Part shown: positions 1-5,402 of the stretch, piece by piece
Numbering within the stretch: the stretch's first letter is position 1
Layout: every line of letters starts with the position of its first letter
Origin: Bryobacteraceae bacterium
GTDB taxonomy: Bacteria; Acidobacteriota; Terriglobia; Bryobacterales; Bryobacteraceae
NCBI GenBank assembly: GCA_025350445.1
Contig: JANXXV010000188.1
Location: 1-12,113 of the forward strand
Length of the DNA stretch: 12,113 nucleotides
Reading direction: 5' to 3'
Notes under the pieces: model-generated
What the model saw: only the letters and a program-made list of their open reading frames with translations
Database searches by the model: none
Told to the model about the DNA's origin: nothing
Made by a program: the position numbers and the translations under genes

Positions 1-644
1 TCGGCGAACTTCGGCAACTGCCCGGTTCCTTCCAGGCTCTTGGTATTGATCAGAAACGGAGGCAGCACTTCGGTGTAACCGTGCTCGCGCGTGTGGACAT
101 CGAGCATGAAGTTGATTAGCGCCCGCTCCAGCTTGGCGCCCAACCCGATGTAGACGGCGAAGCGCGCGCCCGTTATCTTGGCCGCCCGCTCCATGTCAAG
201 GATGTTCAGGGCAGGCCCCAGATCCCAGTGCGGCTGCGGCTCGAAATCAAACTCCGGAGGCTTTCCCCAACGCCGGATTTCCACGTTGTCGTCCGCGCTA
301 CGGCCCACCGGAACAGATTCGTGTGGAATGTTCGGCACGCTCACCAGCATTTCGCGAAACCGCTCATCCACCGATTTCAGCTTTTCATCCAGGGCGCTGA
401 TGATGTCGCCAATTTCGCGCATCTTCAATTGGCGCCCTGTGGTGTCCTCACCGGCCTTGCGAAGCTTGGCGATCTCGGCACTTTCGGAGTTTCGCAAAGC
501 CTTCAACTGCTCGGTTTCGGTAACCGCGCGCCGGCGCTCCGCGTCCAGCGCCTCAAATTCCCGGGTTTCCAGTTGGAAGCCGCGGGTGGACAGCCGTTGC
601 TCAATCGAGGCTAGGTTGTTTCTAAAGAACGTAAGATCGTGCAT
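1..644 (-). CDS. serS: Seryl-tRNA synthetase, N-terminal part (cut by window edge)
   Basis: Cytoplasmic class II aminoacyl-tRNA synthetase that charges tRNA-Ser (and tRNA-Sec where present) with serine. The reading frame starts at an ATG at 644-642 ([10 protein letters not shown]) and stays open to the window edge, giving 214 codons. Residues about 1-110 are the charged helical tRNA-binding arm typical of SerRS, including the stretch [20 protein letters not shown]. Next come the linker with [12 protein letters not shown] and the start of the catalytic domain with the motif 1 region ([20 protein letters not shown], then LPPFLI). Motifs 2 and 3 lie outside the window. It begins 6 bp after the gltA stop with no strong ribosome site, so it is probably co-transcribed and translationally coupled. 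The family call is secure; the C-terminal half is unseen. Confidence 0.95.
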   Translation of the reverse strand, partial: MHDLTFFRNNLASIEQRLSTRGFQLETREFEALDAERRRAVTETEQLKALRNSESAEIAKLRKAGEDTTGRQLKMREIGDIISALDEKLKSVDERFREMLVSVPNIPHESVPVGRSADDNVEIRRWGKPPEFDFEPQPHWDLGPALNILDMERAAKITGARFAVYIGLGAKLERALINFMLDVHTREHGYTEVLPPFLINTKSLEGTGQLPKFA

Positions 645-650
645 CGGGAA

Positions 651-1775
651 TTAGCGGCCCGCGATGGGCACCCAGGGCTGGCCCACCGGTTTGCCCTTGT
701 AATCGGCGCGCGGCCGGATCAGGCGGTTATTGCGATACTGTTCCAGAATGTGTGCAGTCCAGCCGGACATGCGGCTCACCGCGAAGATCGGGGTGAACAG
801 GTCGATGGGAATACCCAGCGAATAGTAAGTCGACGCGGAATAGAAATCCACATTGGCGTTCAGCCCCTTGGACCCTTTCACGAGCTTCTCCACCGCGGAG
901 GAAGCTTCATACAGATCCAGGTGCCCGGTGCGCCGCCCTAACTCCTCTGACGCCACCCGCAAGTGGGTCGCGCGCGGGTCTTCAGTATGATAAACGCGAT
1001 GGCCGAAGCCCGGGATCTTAATCTTCTTATCCAGCTTTGCCTGTACGTTGGCAACCGCCTGATCGGCTTTTCCGCCTGCTTCCAGCAGCAATTTAATCAC
1101 TTCTTCGTTGGCGCCGCCATGCAGCGGACCCTTCAGTGCGCCGATGGCGGATGTGACTGAGGAATAAATATCGGACAATGTAGCCGCTGTCACGCGCGCG
1201 GCAAACGTGGAGGCATTCAATTCATGGTCGGCATGCAGCGTAAGCGCGACATCGAAGGTGTGTTCCATCACCTCATCCGGCTTCTTACCGGTCAGCGTGT
1301 AGAGAAAGTTCCCAGCCAGGCTGAGGCTCGGGTCGCCTTCAATCACAGCGAGGCCCTTGCGCAAACGGTCGAAAGTGGTCACGATGGTGGCGGTTTGCGC
1401 CATCAGCTTCTCCGCCTTCTTCACGTTCGCTTCCGTCGAGCTGTCTTTTGCCAGAGGATCGTACAAACTCAGCATGGAAACGGCCGTCCGCAAGACGTCC
1501 ATCGGCGCCGACTTCGGAACGCTAGCCAGGAACCTGGTTACCTCGGCCGGAATCGCACGTTCGGCCACCAGCGACTTCTTGAGTCCATCCAGTTCGGCTT
1601 GCTTCGGCAGCCGGCCGTTCCATAGCAGGAAGATCACTTCCTCAAATGTGGCGTTCTCCGCAAGCGTATGGATGTCGAAACCCTGATAGCTCAGAATTCC
1701 GGCATCGCCATCGATGAAACAAATTTCCGACTCCGCGGCAATAATGCCCTCAAGCCCTGCGCCTGTAACTGCCAT
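651..1775 (-). CDS. gltA: Citrate synthase
   Basis: Condenses acetyl-CoA and oxaloacetate to citrate, the entry step of the TCA cycle, in the cytoplasm. The 374-aa length fits the short bacterial/archaeal citrate or 2-methylcitrate synthase type. Catalytic residues are visible: His219 in GPLHGGAN, His259 in PGFGHRVYH and Asp310 in NVDFYSAS. Also conserved are HADHELNAST (181-190) and the C-terminal SRMSGWTAHILEQYRNNRLIRP region. The N-terminus matches the family (FIDGDAGILSYQGFDI). The start at 1775 is supported by a strong Shine-Dalgarno AGAGGAG at 1780-1786 on the minus strand. serS follows 6 bp downstream. Citrate and 2-methylcitrate synthases are hard to separate by motif, but no prp genes are nearby, so citrate synthase is preferred. 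Confidence 0.95.
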   Translation of the reverse strand: MAVTGAGLEGIIAAESEICFIDGDAGILSYQGFDIHTLAENATFEEVIFLLWNGRLPKQAELDGLKKSLVAERAIPAEVTRFLASVPKSAPMDVLRTAVSMLSLYDPLAKDSSTEANVKKAEKLMAQTATIVTTFDRLRKGLAVIEGDPSLSLAGNFLYTLTGKKPDEVMEHTFDVALTLHADHELNASTFAARVTAATLSDIYSSVTSAIGALKGPLHGGANEEVIKLLLEAGGKADQAVANVQAKLDKKIKIPGFGHRVYHTEDPRATHLRVASEELGRRTGHLDLYEASSAVEKLVKGSKGLNANVDFYSASTYYSLGIPIDLFTPIFAVSRMSGWTAHILEQYRNNRLIRPRADYKGKPVGQPWVPIAGR

Positions 1776-1859
1776 GGTTCTCCTCTAGCTGATTGGTTTG
1801 TGCTCTTCATCGGTGTCGAGCAGTCCGTTTGGATGCAGACTACTCGGCATGACAGCTTA

Positions 1860-1886
1860 ATTATAAGACAGAGGGATCAAGCTTGA
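1860..1886 (-). promoter_or_regulatory. Putative gltA-serS promoter with operator-like palindrome
   Basis: On the minus strand a perfect TATAAT lies at 1865-1860, about 85 bp upstream of the gltA start. Just upstream of it is the perfect 10-bp palindrome TCAAGCTTGA (1877-1886), which would overlap the RNA polymerase -35/spacer region. No good -35 box is seen at 16-18 bp spacing, so the promoter call rests on the -10 box and position. The palindrome could bind a dimeric regulator or could be chance. Confidence 0.35.
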
Positions 1887-1918
1887 CGCATCAAACCCAA
1901 GTTTTTCGGTGGGGAAAA

Positions 1919-2301
1919 TTACAGCCGGGCCAGAATCCGCCCCATGATGTCATCACAATGCTGTGGGTATTTTTCCAGCAGCGCGGCTAGCCGTACCGCC
2001 TGCTCCACTCCGATCCGGCACGGACCCTGCTCTCAGGGATGCGATGCCACCCATGCTGCGTCAGATGGTTCAGATTCAAGCAGGTATTCTTCAGCGCGAA
2101 CCACGGATAGACGTTGTACTTCTGTGCCGAAACCCAGGACTCGTCCGGAGGGCCTGCCGCCCCAACGGTTGGCTCGGTGAGTGCCCGCGCCACCCACCAG
2201 TGGTGAATAGTCCCGTAGTCAATCAGATGTCCTATCGCCTCCTTGCGTGACCATGCACGGCGCTTCAATCGCTCCGGCTGCTTCCGCCGGGATTTACGCA
2301 T
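1919..2301 (-). pseudogene. DinB-like family protein, frameshifted and N-terminally short
   Basis: Remnant of a DinB/YfiT-like four-helix protein, a family of putative metal-dependent enzymes of mostly unknown substrate. From the ATG at 2301 the frame contains AWSRKEAIGHLIDYG, matching the conserved W-S-x-K-E-x-x-G-H-L-I-D segment with its metal-ligand His, then YNVYPWFAL and HRIPE. The frame then breaks near 2028-2036. Continuing one frame over gives PCRIGVEQAVRLAALLEKYP and QHCDDIMGRILARL before a stop at 1919, matching the family's C-terminal helix with its His. Adding one base restores a single 127-codon frame plus stop. The usual first helix (about 30-40 residues) is absent, so the gene is probably truncated as well as frameshifted. 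It lies 23 bp behind the DUF5615 stop. A sequencing error at the shift cannot be excluded. Confidence 0.6.
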
Positions 2302-2324
2302 TCCGGCAGGATGCCTCTTCCACC

Positions 2325-2662
2325 CTATTTGAGAGTGAGGCTCAAGCAAGTTTCGAGATCTTCTTCGATGAAATCCGGAACGCCGGCATCGACTTTTCGG
2401 AGAAGCACTTCAATCGTCACGGTCGAGCAATTGCCCACTTTCAACCGGATCACCATCGGTACACTGCCTGGCAAATGCCGCGGTAATAGAAGCCGGAGTC
2501 TTTGGAAACGATGGTGAAGCCGTTCGCTTTGGCAAAGTCCCGGATGTGAACGTCAGCGGCGGAATCGAGCTGACGAACTTTAACGTGTTCTGAACCGGGG
2601 TAGAGGGCGGCAAGTGAACGAACCAGGCGCGACGAGAGGTTCTCGTCAAAGAGCAGCTTCAC
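2325..2662 (-). pseudogene. DUF5615 (PIN-like) toxin, frameshifted
   Basis: Toxin half of a DUF433/DUF5615 pair; the family is PIN-like (Mut7-C type) and presumed to be a ribonuclease. The likely start is GTG at 2662, giving VKLLFDENLSSRLV, which matches the canonical family N-terminus including the acidic D-E pair. FAKANGFTIVSKDSGF follows. The frame breaks at about 2465-2475 and, one frame over, continues with VPMVIRLKVGNCSTVTIEVL and DAGVPDFIEEDLETCLSLTL to a stop at 2325; K-V-G-N-C-S-T is the family's C-terminal signature. One added base restores about 112 codons. As read, the product is cut to roughly 70 residues. The family's usual KDSDF motif reads KDSGF here (Gly57), so a second inactivating change is possible. 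The GTG lies 11 nt after the DUF433 stop, as expected for an operon. Confidence 0.75.
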
Positions 2663-2673
2663 GCGCTGGATAA

Positions 2674-2883
2674 TTACAGCTTGCGTTCCCGGTCGGCTGC
2701 AAAGGCGAGGCAAGCACGGATGTCAGTCCCGGTCAGCGATGGAAAGTCACGGAGGATCTGCTCATGGGTCATGCCGGAGGCCAAGTATTCGAGGACATCG
2801 TACACCGTCATGCGCAATCCGCGAATACACGGCTTGCCGTTCCGTTTGCCCGGTTCGATGGTGATGATGCCGGAATAACCCAT
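2674..2883 (-). CDS. DUF433 family antitoxin
   Basis: Small (69 aa) DUF433 protein, predicted DNA-binding antitoxin that pairs with DUF5615 toxins. The family pattern is clear: ITIEPGKRNGKPCIRGLRMT matches the usual I-T-x-x-P-x-x-x-x-G-K-P-C-I-R-G-T-R-x-x-V. It is followed by VLEYLASGMTHEQILRDFPS and LTGTDIRACLAFAADRERKL, the helical second half. Start ATG is at 2883; an AAGG sits almost on top of it, so the ribosome site is poor, but no in-frame alternative is seen. The toxin gene follows 11 nt after its stop. The antitoxin frame is intact while the toxin frame is broken. It probably represses its own promoter, as is usual for antitoxins; no operator can be assigned. Confidence 0.85.
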   Translation of the reverse strand: MGYSGIITIEPGKRNGKPCIRGLRMTVYDVLEYLASGMTHEQILRDFPSLTGTDIRACLAFAADRERKL

Positions 2884-2953
2884 ACCTTCACGCTACGCCA
2901 ATTAGGCGCTAGGCGCAATTAGAAAACAGGGTCCGGTTGCCCTTCCACGGCTT

Positions 2954-2961
2954 CAAACAAG
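2954..2961. repeat. Target site duplication, left copy (CAAACAAG)
   Basis: The 8 bp CAAACAAG immediately before the left inverted repeat are repeated exactly at 5214-5221 immediately after the right inverted repeat. Eight base pairs is the duplication length known for IS1595-family elements. Confidence 0.9.
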
Positions 2962-2989
2962 GGCATTGACATACTTGACACACGCATCG
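2962..2989 (+). repeat. Left terminal inverted repeat of the IS1595-family element
   Basis: Twenty-eight bases starting GGCATTGACATACTTGACAC. They match the reverse complement of 5186-5213 at 26 of 28 positions, with differences at positions 9 (C/T) and 16 (G/C). The -35 box of the transposase promoter lies inside it. Confidence 0.9.
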
Positions 2990-3003
2990 TAAGCCGTTAG
3001 AAT
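2975..3003 (+). promoter_or_regulatory. Transposase promoter, partly inside the left inverted repeat
   Basis: Perfect -35 TTGACA at 2975-2980, a 17-bp spacer, then TAGAAT at 2998-3003 (one mismatch to TATAAT). A second TTGACA copy lies 9 bp upstream at 2966-2971. The expected transcription start, about 7 bp past the -10, coincides with the GTG start codon at 3010, so the message is probably leaderless. Placing the -35 in the terminal repeat would let bound transposase compete with RNA polymerase; that part is inference. Confidence 0.7.
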
Positions 3004-3009
3004 GGGGTT

Positions 3010-3938
3010 GTGAGTGACCCACAGACCCTTATCGAAGCCGTCCGCTACTTCTCCGATCTGAATGTAGCGACCAAAGAATTTGCGATGGTGCGTTGGCCTG
3101 AGGGTGTCCAATGCCCACGGTGCGGCTCCTATGCCAAGCATTCTTATATTTCTACACGCCGTATTTTCATGTGCAAAGATTGTCGGAAGCAATTCTCACC
3201 CAAAGCTGGCACGATCTTTGAAGATTCCCCGCTTGGAATGGACAAGTGGATGGTTGCTGTGTGGGTGTTGACCAATACCAAGAATGGAACGAGTTCTCAT
3301 GAATTGGGGCGGTCTCTTGGCATCACGCAAAAATCCGCATGGTTCATGCTCCAGAGGATTCGCAAAGCAATGTCAACCGGAACATTCGAGAAAATGTCGG
3401 GTGAAGTTGAGGTGGACGAAACTTTCGTCGGCCAGAAATCTCGGAACATGCACAAACACATTCGAGCAACGAAGGTCACTGGCACTGGTGGTAAGGATAA
3501 GCCGATGGTGGTAGGCGTTCTGGAACGTGGCGGTCATGTCAAAGCTAAAGTCGTTACGAGTCGCACGAAAAAGGAATTGCAAAAGTTCGTTAAGATCATG
3601 TCAGTCCCGGCGCTGCACTATTCACGGATGCTCTGAAGTCGTATGAAGGATTGGATGGTGAATATGTTCACCAGTTTGTTGACCACGTTGTGAAGTACGC
3701 CGAAGACAAAGTTCACACGAATGGTCTGGAGAACTTTTGGAGTCTCTTGAAGCGGAGCATTTACGGCACCTACGTTTCGGTGATGGCGTTCCATTTGTTC
3801 CGCTACGTGGACGAACAGGCATTCCGGTTCAACTATCGAAAAGAGAACGACAGTCTCCGGTTTCGCCGTGTCCTTTCATGTTGCAGTGGACGGCGACTAA
3901 CTTACCAGGACGTGACTGGCAAACTTGAGACCGTCTAA
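3010..3938 (+). pseudogene. IS1595-family transposase, single frameshift
   Basis: DDE transposase of the IS1595 (ISXO2-like) family, which catalyses movement of the surrounding element. The frame starts with GTG at 3010. It has the family's N-terminal zinc ribbon (Cys35/Cys38 and Cys55/Cys58: RWPEGVQCPRCGS, FMCKDCRKQFS), the helix-turn-helix stretch SSHELGRSLGITQKSAWFML, and the first catalytic Asp136 in GEVEVDETFVGQK. The frame breaks at 3606-3612 (GTCCCGG) and continues one frame over with GAALFTDALKSYEGLDGEYV (second catalytic Asp), HTNGLENFWSLLKR (catalytic Glu) and GRRLTYQDVTGK, ending at 3938. One added base restores about 310 aa, the normal length. The 208-aa product as read would lack two catalytic residues. 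No classical slippery heptamer is seen, so programmed frameshifting is unlikely; mutation or read error fits better. Confidence 0.88.
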
Positions 3939-3946
3939 ATACTGGT

Positions 3947-4246
3947 ATGAGAACCTTTAAGAATTTTGCAGAAGAAATGGAATCAGGCTTGGTTGGAACG
4001 ATCAAAGAGTTGTTGGAAGCGGAGGTTACCAAAGCCCCATATGAGATGACCCCACACAAGTATCACGAATGGCGCTCGTCGAACGGCCACAAAAATCGTG
4101 AAGAGAATAATACTATCCACAAAAGCTATGTCGAAGGAGCGATCACAGGCCGACTTGGAAAGTTGATTCCAGGGTCAAACAAACGGATTGCACACGTTCC
4201 CGATCATGTAATGAAGCACTACCCTGATCTCCACAAAGAAGGCTAG
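3947..4246 (+). CDS. Hypothetical protein, cargo of the IS1595-family element
   Basis: Unrecognised 99-aa protein beginning MRTFKNFAEEMESGLVGTIK. It is soluble and highly charged, with many Lys, His and Glu, no membrane segment and no signal peptide. The first third looks helical (FAEEMESGLVGTIKELLEAE); the rest is basic with repeated His and Lys (TPHKYHEWRSSNGHKNREEN; HVPDHVMKHYPDLHKEG), which would suit nucleic-acid binding, but no known motif is seen. It starts 8 bp after the transposase stop on the same strand without a clear ribosome site, so it is likely coupled to transposase translation. Its stop overlaps by 4 bp (CTAG) the stop of the converging 58-aa gene. It is less GC-rich than the flanking chromosomal genes. 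Being inside the inverted repeats, it moves with the element; function unknown. Confidence 0.6.
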   Translation: MRTFKNFAEEMESGLVGTIKELLEAEVTKAPYEMTPHKYHEWRSSNGHKNREENNTIHKSYVEGAITGRLGKLIPGSNKRIAHVPDHVMKHYPDLHKEG

Positions 4247-4419
4247 AATTTCGATCTCGTAAGTTTTCCTTTGCTGTCCAATCGCCTTGGCGTTTTCAAT
4301 TCCTCTTTCAAGAATGCCCGGAACGCCTCATCCTTTGGCACGGCCACTAGTGCAGTCATCACTTCTCTGAAGCGTTTTAGATGCTCTGGATCGGGCGACT
4401 GGGGCTTCTCTTCTGCCAT
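4243..4419 (-). CDS. Small hypothetical protein, cargo of the IS1595-family element
   Basis: Unrecognised 58-aa charged protein beginning MAEEKPQSPDPEHLKRFREV and ending LDSKGKLTRSKF. A longer frame reaches back to 4494, but ATG 4419 is preferred: GGGG lies a few bases upstream, and the extra codons overlap the end of the HNH-domain gene. It begins 7 bp after that gene's stop, so the two are probably an operon. The sequence is amphipathic and helical through residues about 10-40 with a basic tail, and no known domain is seen. A TATAAT at 4426-4431 (minus strand) just upstream overlaps the HNH stop codon and could be a chance match. It is inside the element and so mobile cargo. Confidence 0.5.
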   Translation of the reverse strand: MAEEKPQSPDPEHLKRFREVMTALVAVPKDEAFRAFLKEELKTPRRLDSKGKLTRSKF

Positions 4420-4426
4420 GCCCCGA

Positions 4427-5146
4427 TTATAGGCGATCCGTTTCGACAAGAAAATCGCCAACGGGCCGCTTGTGCTTCCTGGAGTTGCAGCCAAGGCAAG
4501 CGGTCACAAGGTTCTCAAAGCTGTTGTCGCCGCCTTCGGCAACAGGTGTGACATGATCCACAGTGGCGGTGAACCGGGTAAGCTGCTTCACGCAATAGCG
4601 GCTCTTATAGGCGTCCCGCTCGTACACTTTGATGCGGTTCTCCCGAACGTTGTAGTAATCAATATCGGCGGCGGGAATCTCAGGCTTCGGTTCCGTTGCC
4701 GTTCGTTCCGCACGGAATATCCTGCACTCCTCAATTTCGTCGGGGATCAGAACTCGGTACAACGTCCCATCTCGGTTCGATTCTCCTTCCTTGCGGATTG
4801 CACCAGCCACTTCAAGCGCACGAATAATCTCACGAAACTTTTCCTCTGATATCGAATTCTGGATTGCGGTGGAGTATGACGACTTCACAACGATTCCCCG
4901 CCTTAATGCCTTTCCAAGTCTGACGTGCGGATTGCCGTCCTTTGCAATGGAATGTCGAAATGCGTACCAGTAGAAAGCCGCTTCATAAGGCGTTAGGAGC
5001 GGCTGAAGATCATCTACAATCTCTTGAATGATCATTGGAAGTTCAAGAGCGGAGAAATCACGATCTCCGATAGATGTCGGCCCTGTCTCCATGTCGGATT
5101 CAAGTTCACAAAGCAGTTGACGTATCTTCTCAAGGCGCTCATTCAT
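4427..5146 (-). CDS. HNH-domain protein with N-terminal helical/winged-helix-like region, transposon cargo
   Basis: A 239-aa protein with a C-terminal HNH nuclease domain at about residues 168-231: VYERDAY, then VDHVTPVAEGGDNSFENLVT with Asp197-His198 and Asn212, then ACLGCNSRK with the Cys217/Cys220 pair. HNH domains bind one metal ion and cut DNA. The usual first zinc pair, C-x-x-C, reads S-R-Y-C here (Ser182, Cys185), so one of four structural cysteines is missing. Residues 34-140 form a helical region ending in GAIRKEGESNRDGTLYRVLI, which resembles a winged-helix DNA-binding wing; this is a weak assignment. The gene starts 40 bp inside the right inverted repeat boundary and reads inward, opposite to the transposase. 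The near-palindrome CTACATTGTAG lies just upstream (5154-5164). Target and role are unknown. Confidence 0.8.
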   Translation of the reverse strand: MNERLEKIRQLLCELESDMETGPTSIGDRDFSALELPMIIQEIVDDLQPLLTPYEAAFYWYAFRHSIAKDGNPHVRLGKALRRGIVVKSSYSTAIQNSISEEKFREIIRALEVAGAIRKEGESNRDGTLYRVLIPDEIEECRIFRAERTATEPKPEIPAADIDYYNVRENRIKVYERDAYKSRYCVKQLTRFTATVDHVTPVAEGGDNSFENLVTACLGCNSRKHKRPVGDFLVETDRL

Positions 5147-5153
5147 ATCTGAG

Positions 5154-5164
5154 CTACATTGTAG
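5154..5164. promoter_or_regulatory. Operator-like near-palindrome upstream of the HNH-domain gene
   Basis: CTACATTGTAG is a perfect 5+1+5 palindrome 8 bp upstream of the HNH-domain gene start, with partial symmetry beyond it. On the minus strand it contains TACAAT, a possible -10 box, but no matching -35 is found at normal spacing. It could be the operator/promoter of the cargo operon or a chance repeat. Confidence 0.25.
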
Positions 5165-5185
5165 TTCTCAGGCGAGACGGGAATG

Positions 5186-5213
5186 CGATGCGTGTGTGAA
5201 GTATATCAATGCC
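5186..5213 (-). repeat. Right terminal inverted repeat of the IS1595-family element
   Basis: Read on the minus strand it begins GGCATTGATATACTTCACAC and matches the left repeat at 26 of 28 bases. The -35 hexamer of the left repeat is changed to TTCACA here, so this end probably lacks an equally strong inward promoter. Confidence 0.9.
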
Positions 5214-5221
5214 CAAACAAG
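5214..5221. repeat. Target site duplication, right copy (CAAACAAG)
   Basis: Exact second copy of the 8 bp found at 2954-2961, directly abutting the right inverted repeat. Confidence 0.9.
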
Positions 5222-5402
5222 AGGCTGTTACGCATCCAGCAGCCAGATCGGCCGCTGAGGAGGTGGCTTCATACCGCGAAAATCGAACGCATATCTACTT
5301 CGAAGACACCAAACCAGCTGAATCGCACTAGGCAGCGGGCGAATCCTCCGCAACCCCGCCGCGTCCTCGGTTACACTTGAAACGGAGGAAAAGGCACGCC
5401 GC

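Larger units (their letters stand above)
2962..5213 (+). mobile_element. IS1595-family element (2252 bp) with HNH-domain and two small cargo genes
   Basis: Complete insertion sequence defined by three signs. First, terminal inverted repeats of 28 bp at 2962-2989 and 5186-5213 both begin GGCATTGA and differ at only positions 9 and 16. Second, an exact 8-bp duplication CAAACAAG lies outside both ends. Third, an IS1595-type transposase starts just inside the left end. The element is about twice the usual ~1 kb size because it carries cargo: a 99-aa ORF downstream of the transposase on the same strand, and a 58-aa ORF plus a 239-aa HNH-domain gene on the opposite strand reading inward from the right end. 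It inserted between the divergent DUF433 and E1 genes, leaving its right end 189 bp before the E1 start. The near-perfect repeats suggest a recent insertion, although the transposase frame is broken. Confidence 0.92.

Noticed and set aside
3600..3640. Programmed -1 frameshifting in the transposase
   Set aside because: The frame overlap (3594-3636) has no X-XXY-YYZ slippery heptamer; CCCGGC does not allow good re-pairing. A lost base or read error is simpler.
4420..4494. Upstream extension of the 58-aa cargo gene to a start at 4494
   Set aside because: The added 25 codons lie wholly over the HNH-domain gene's 3' end in another frame; ATG 4419 with GGGG upstream and a 7-bp gap is more natural.
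5183..5380. 65-codon plus-strand frame before the E1 gene
   Set aside because: It starts inside the transposon's right inverted repeat and crosses the boundary; the product is Arg/Pro-rich and motif-free.
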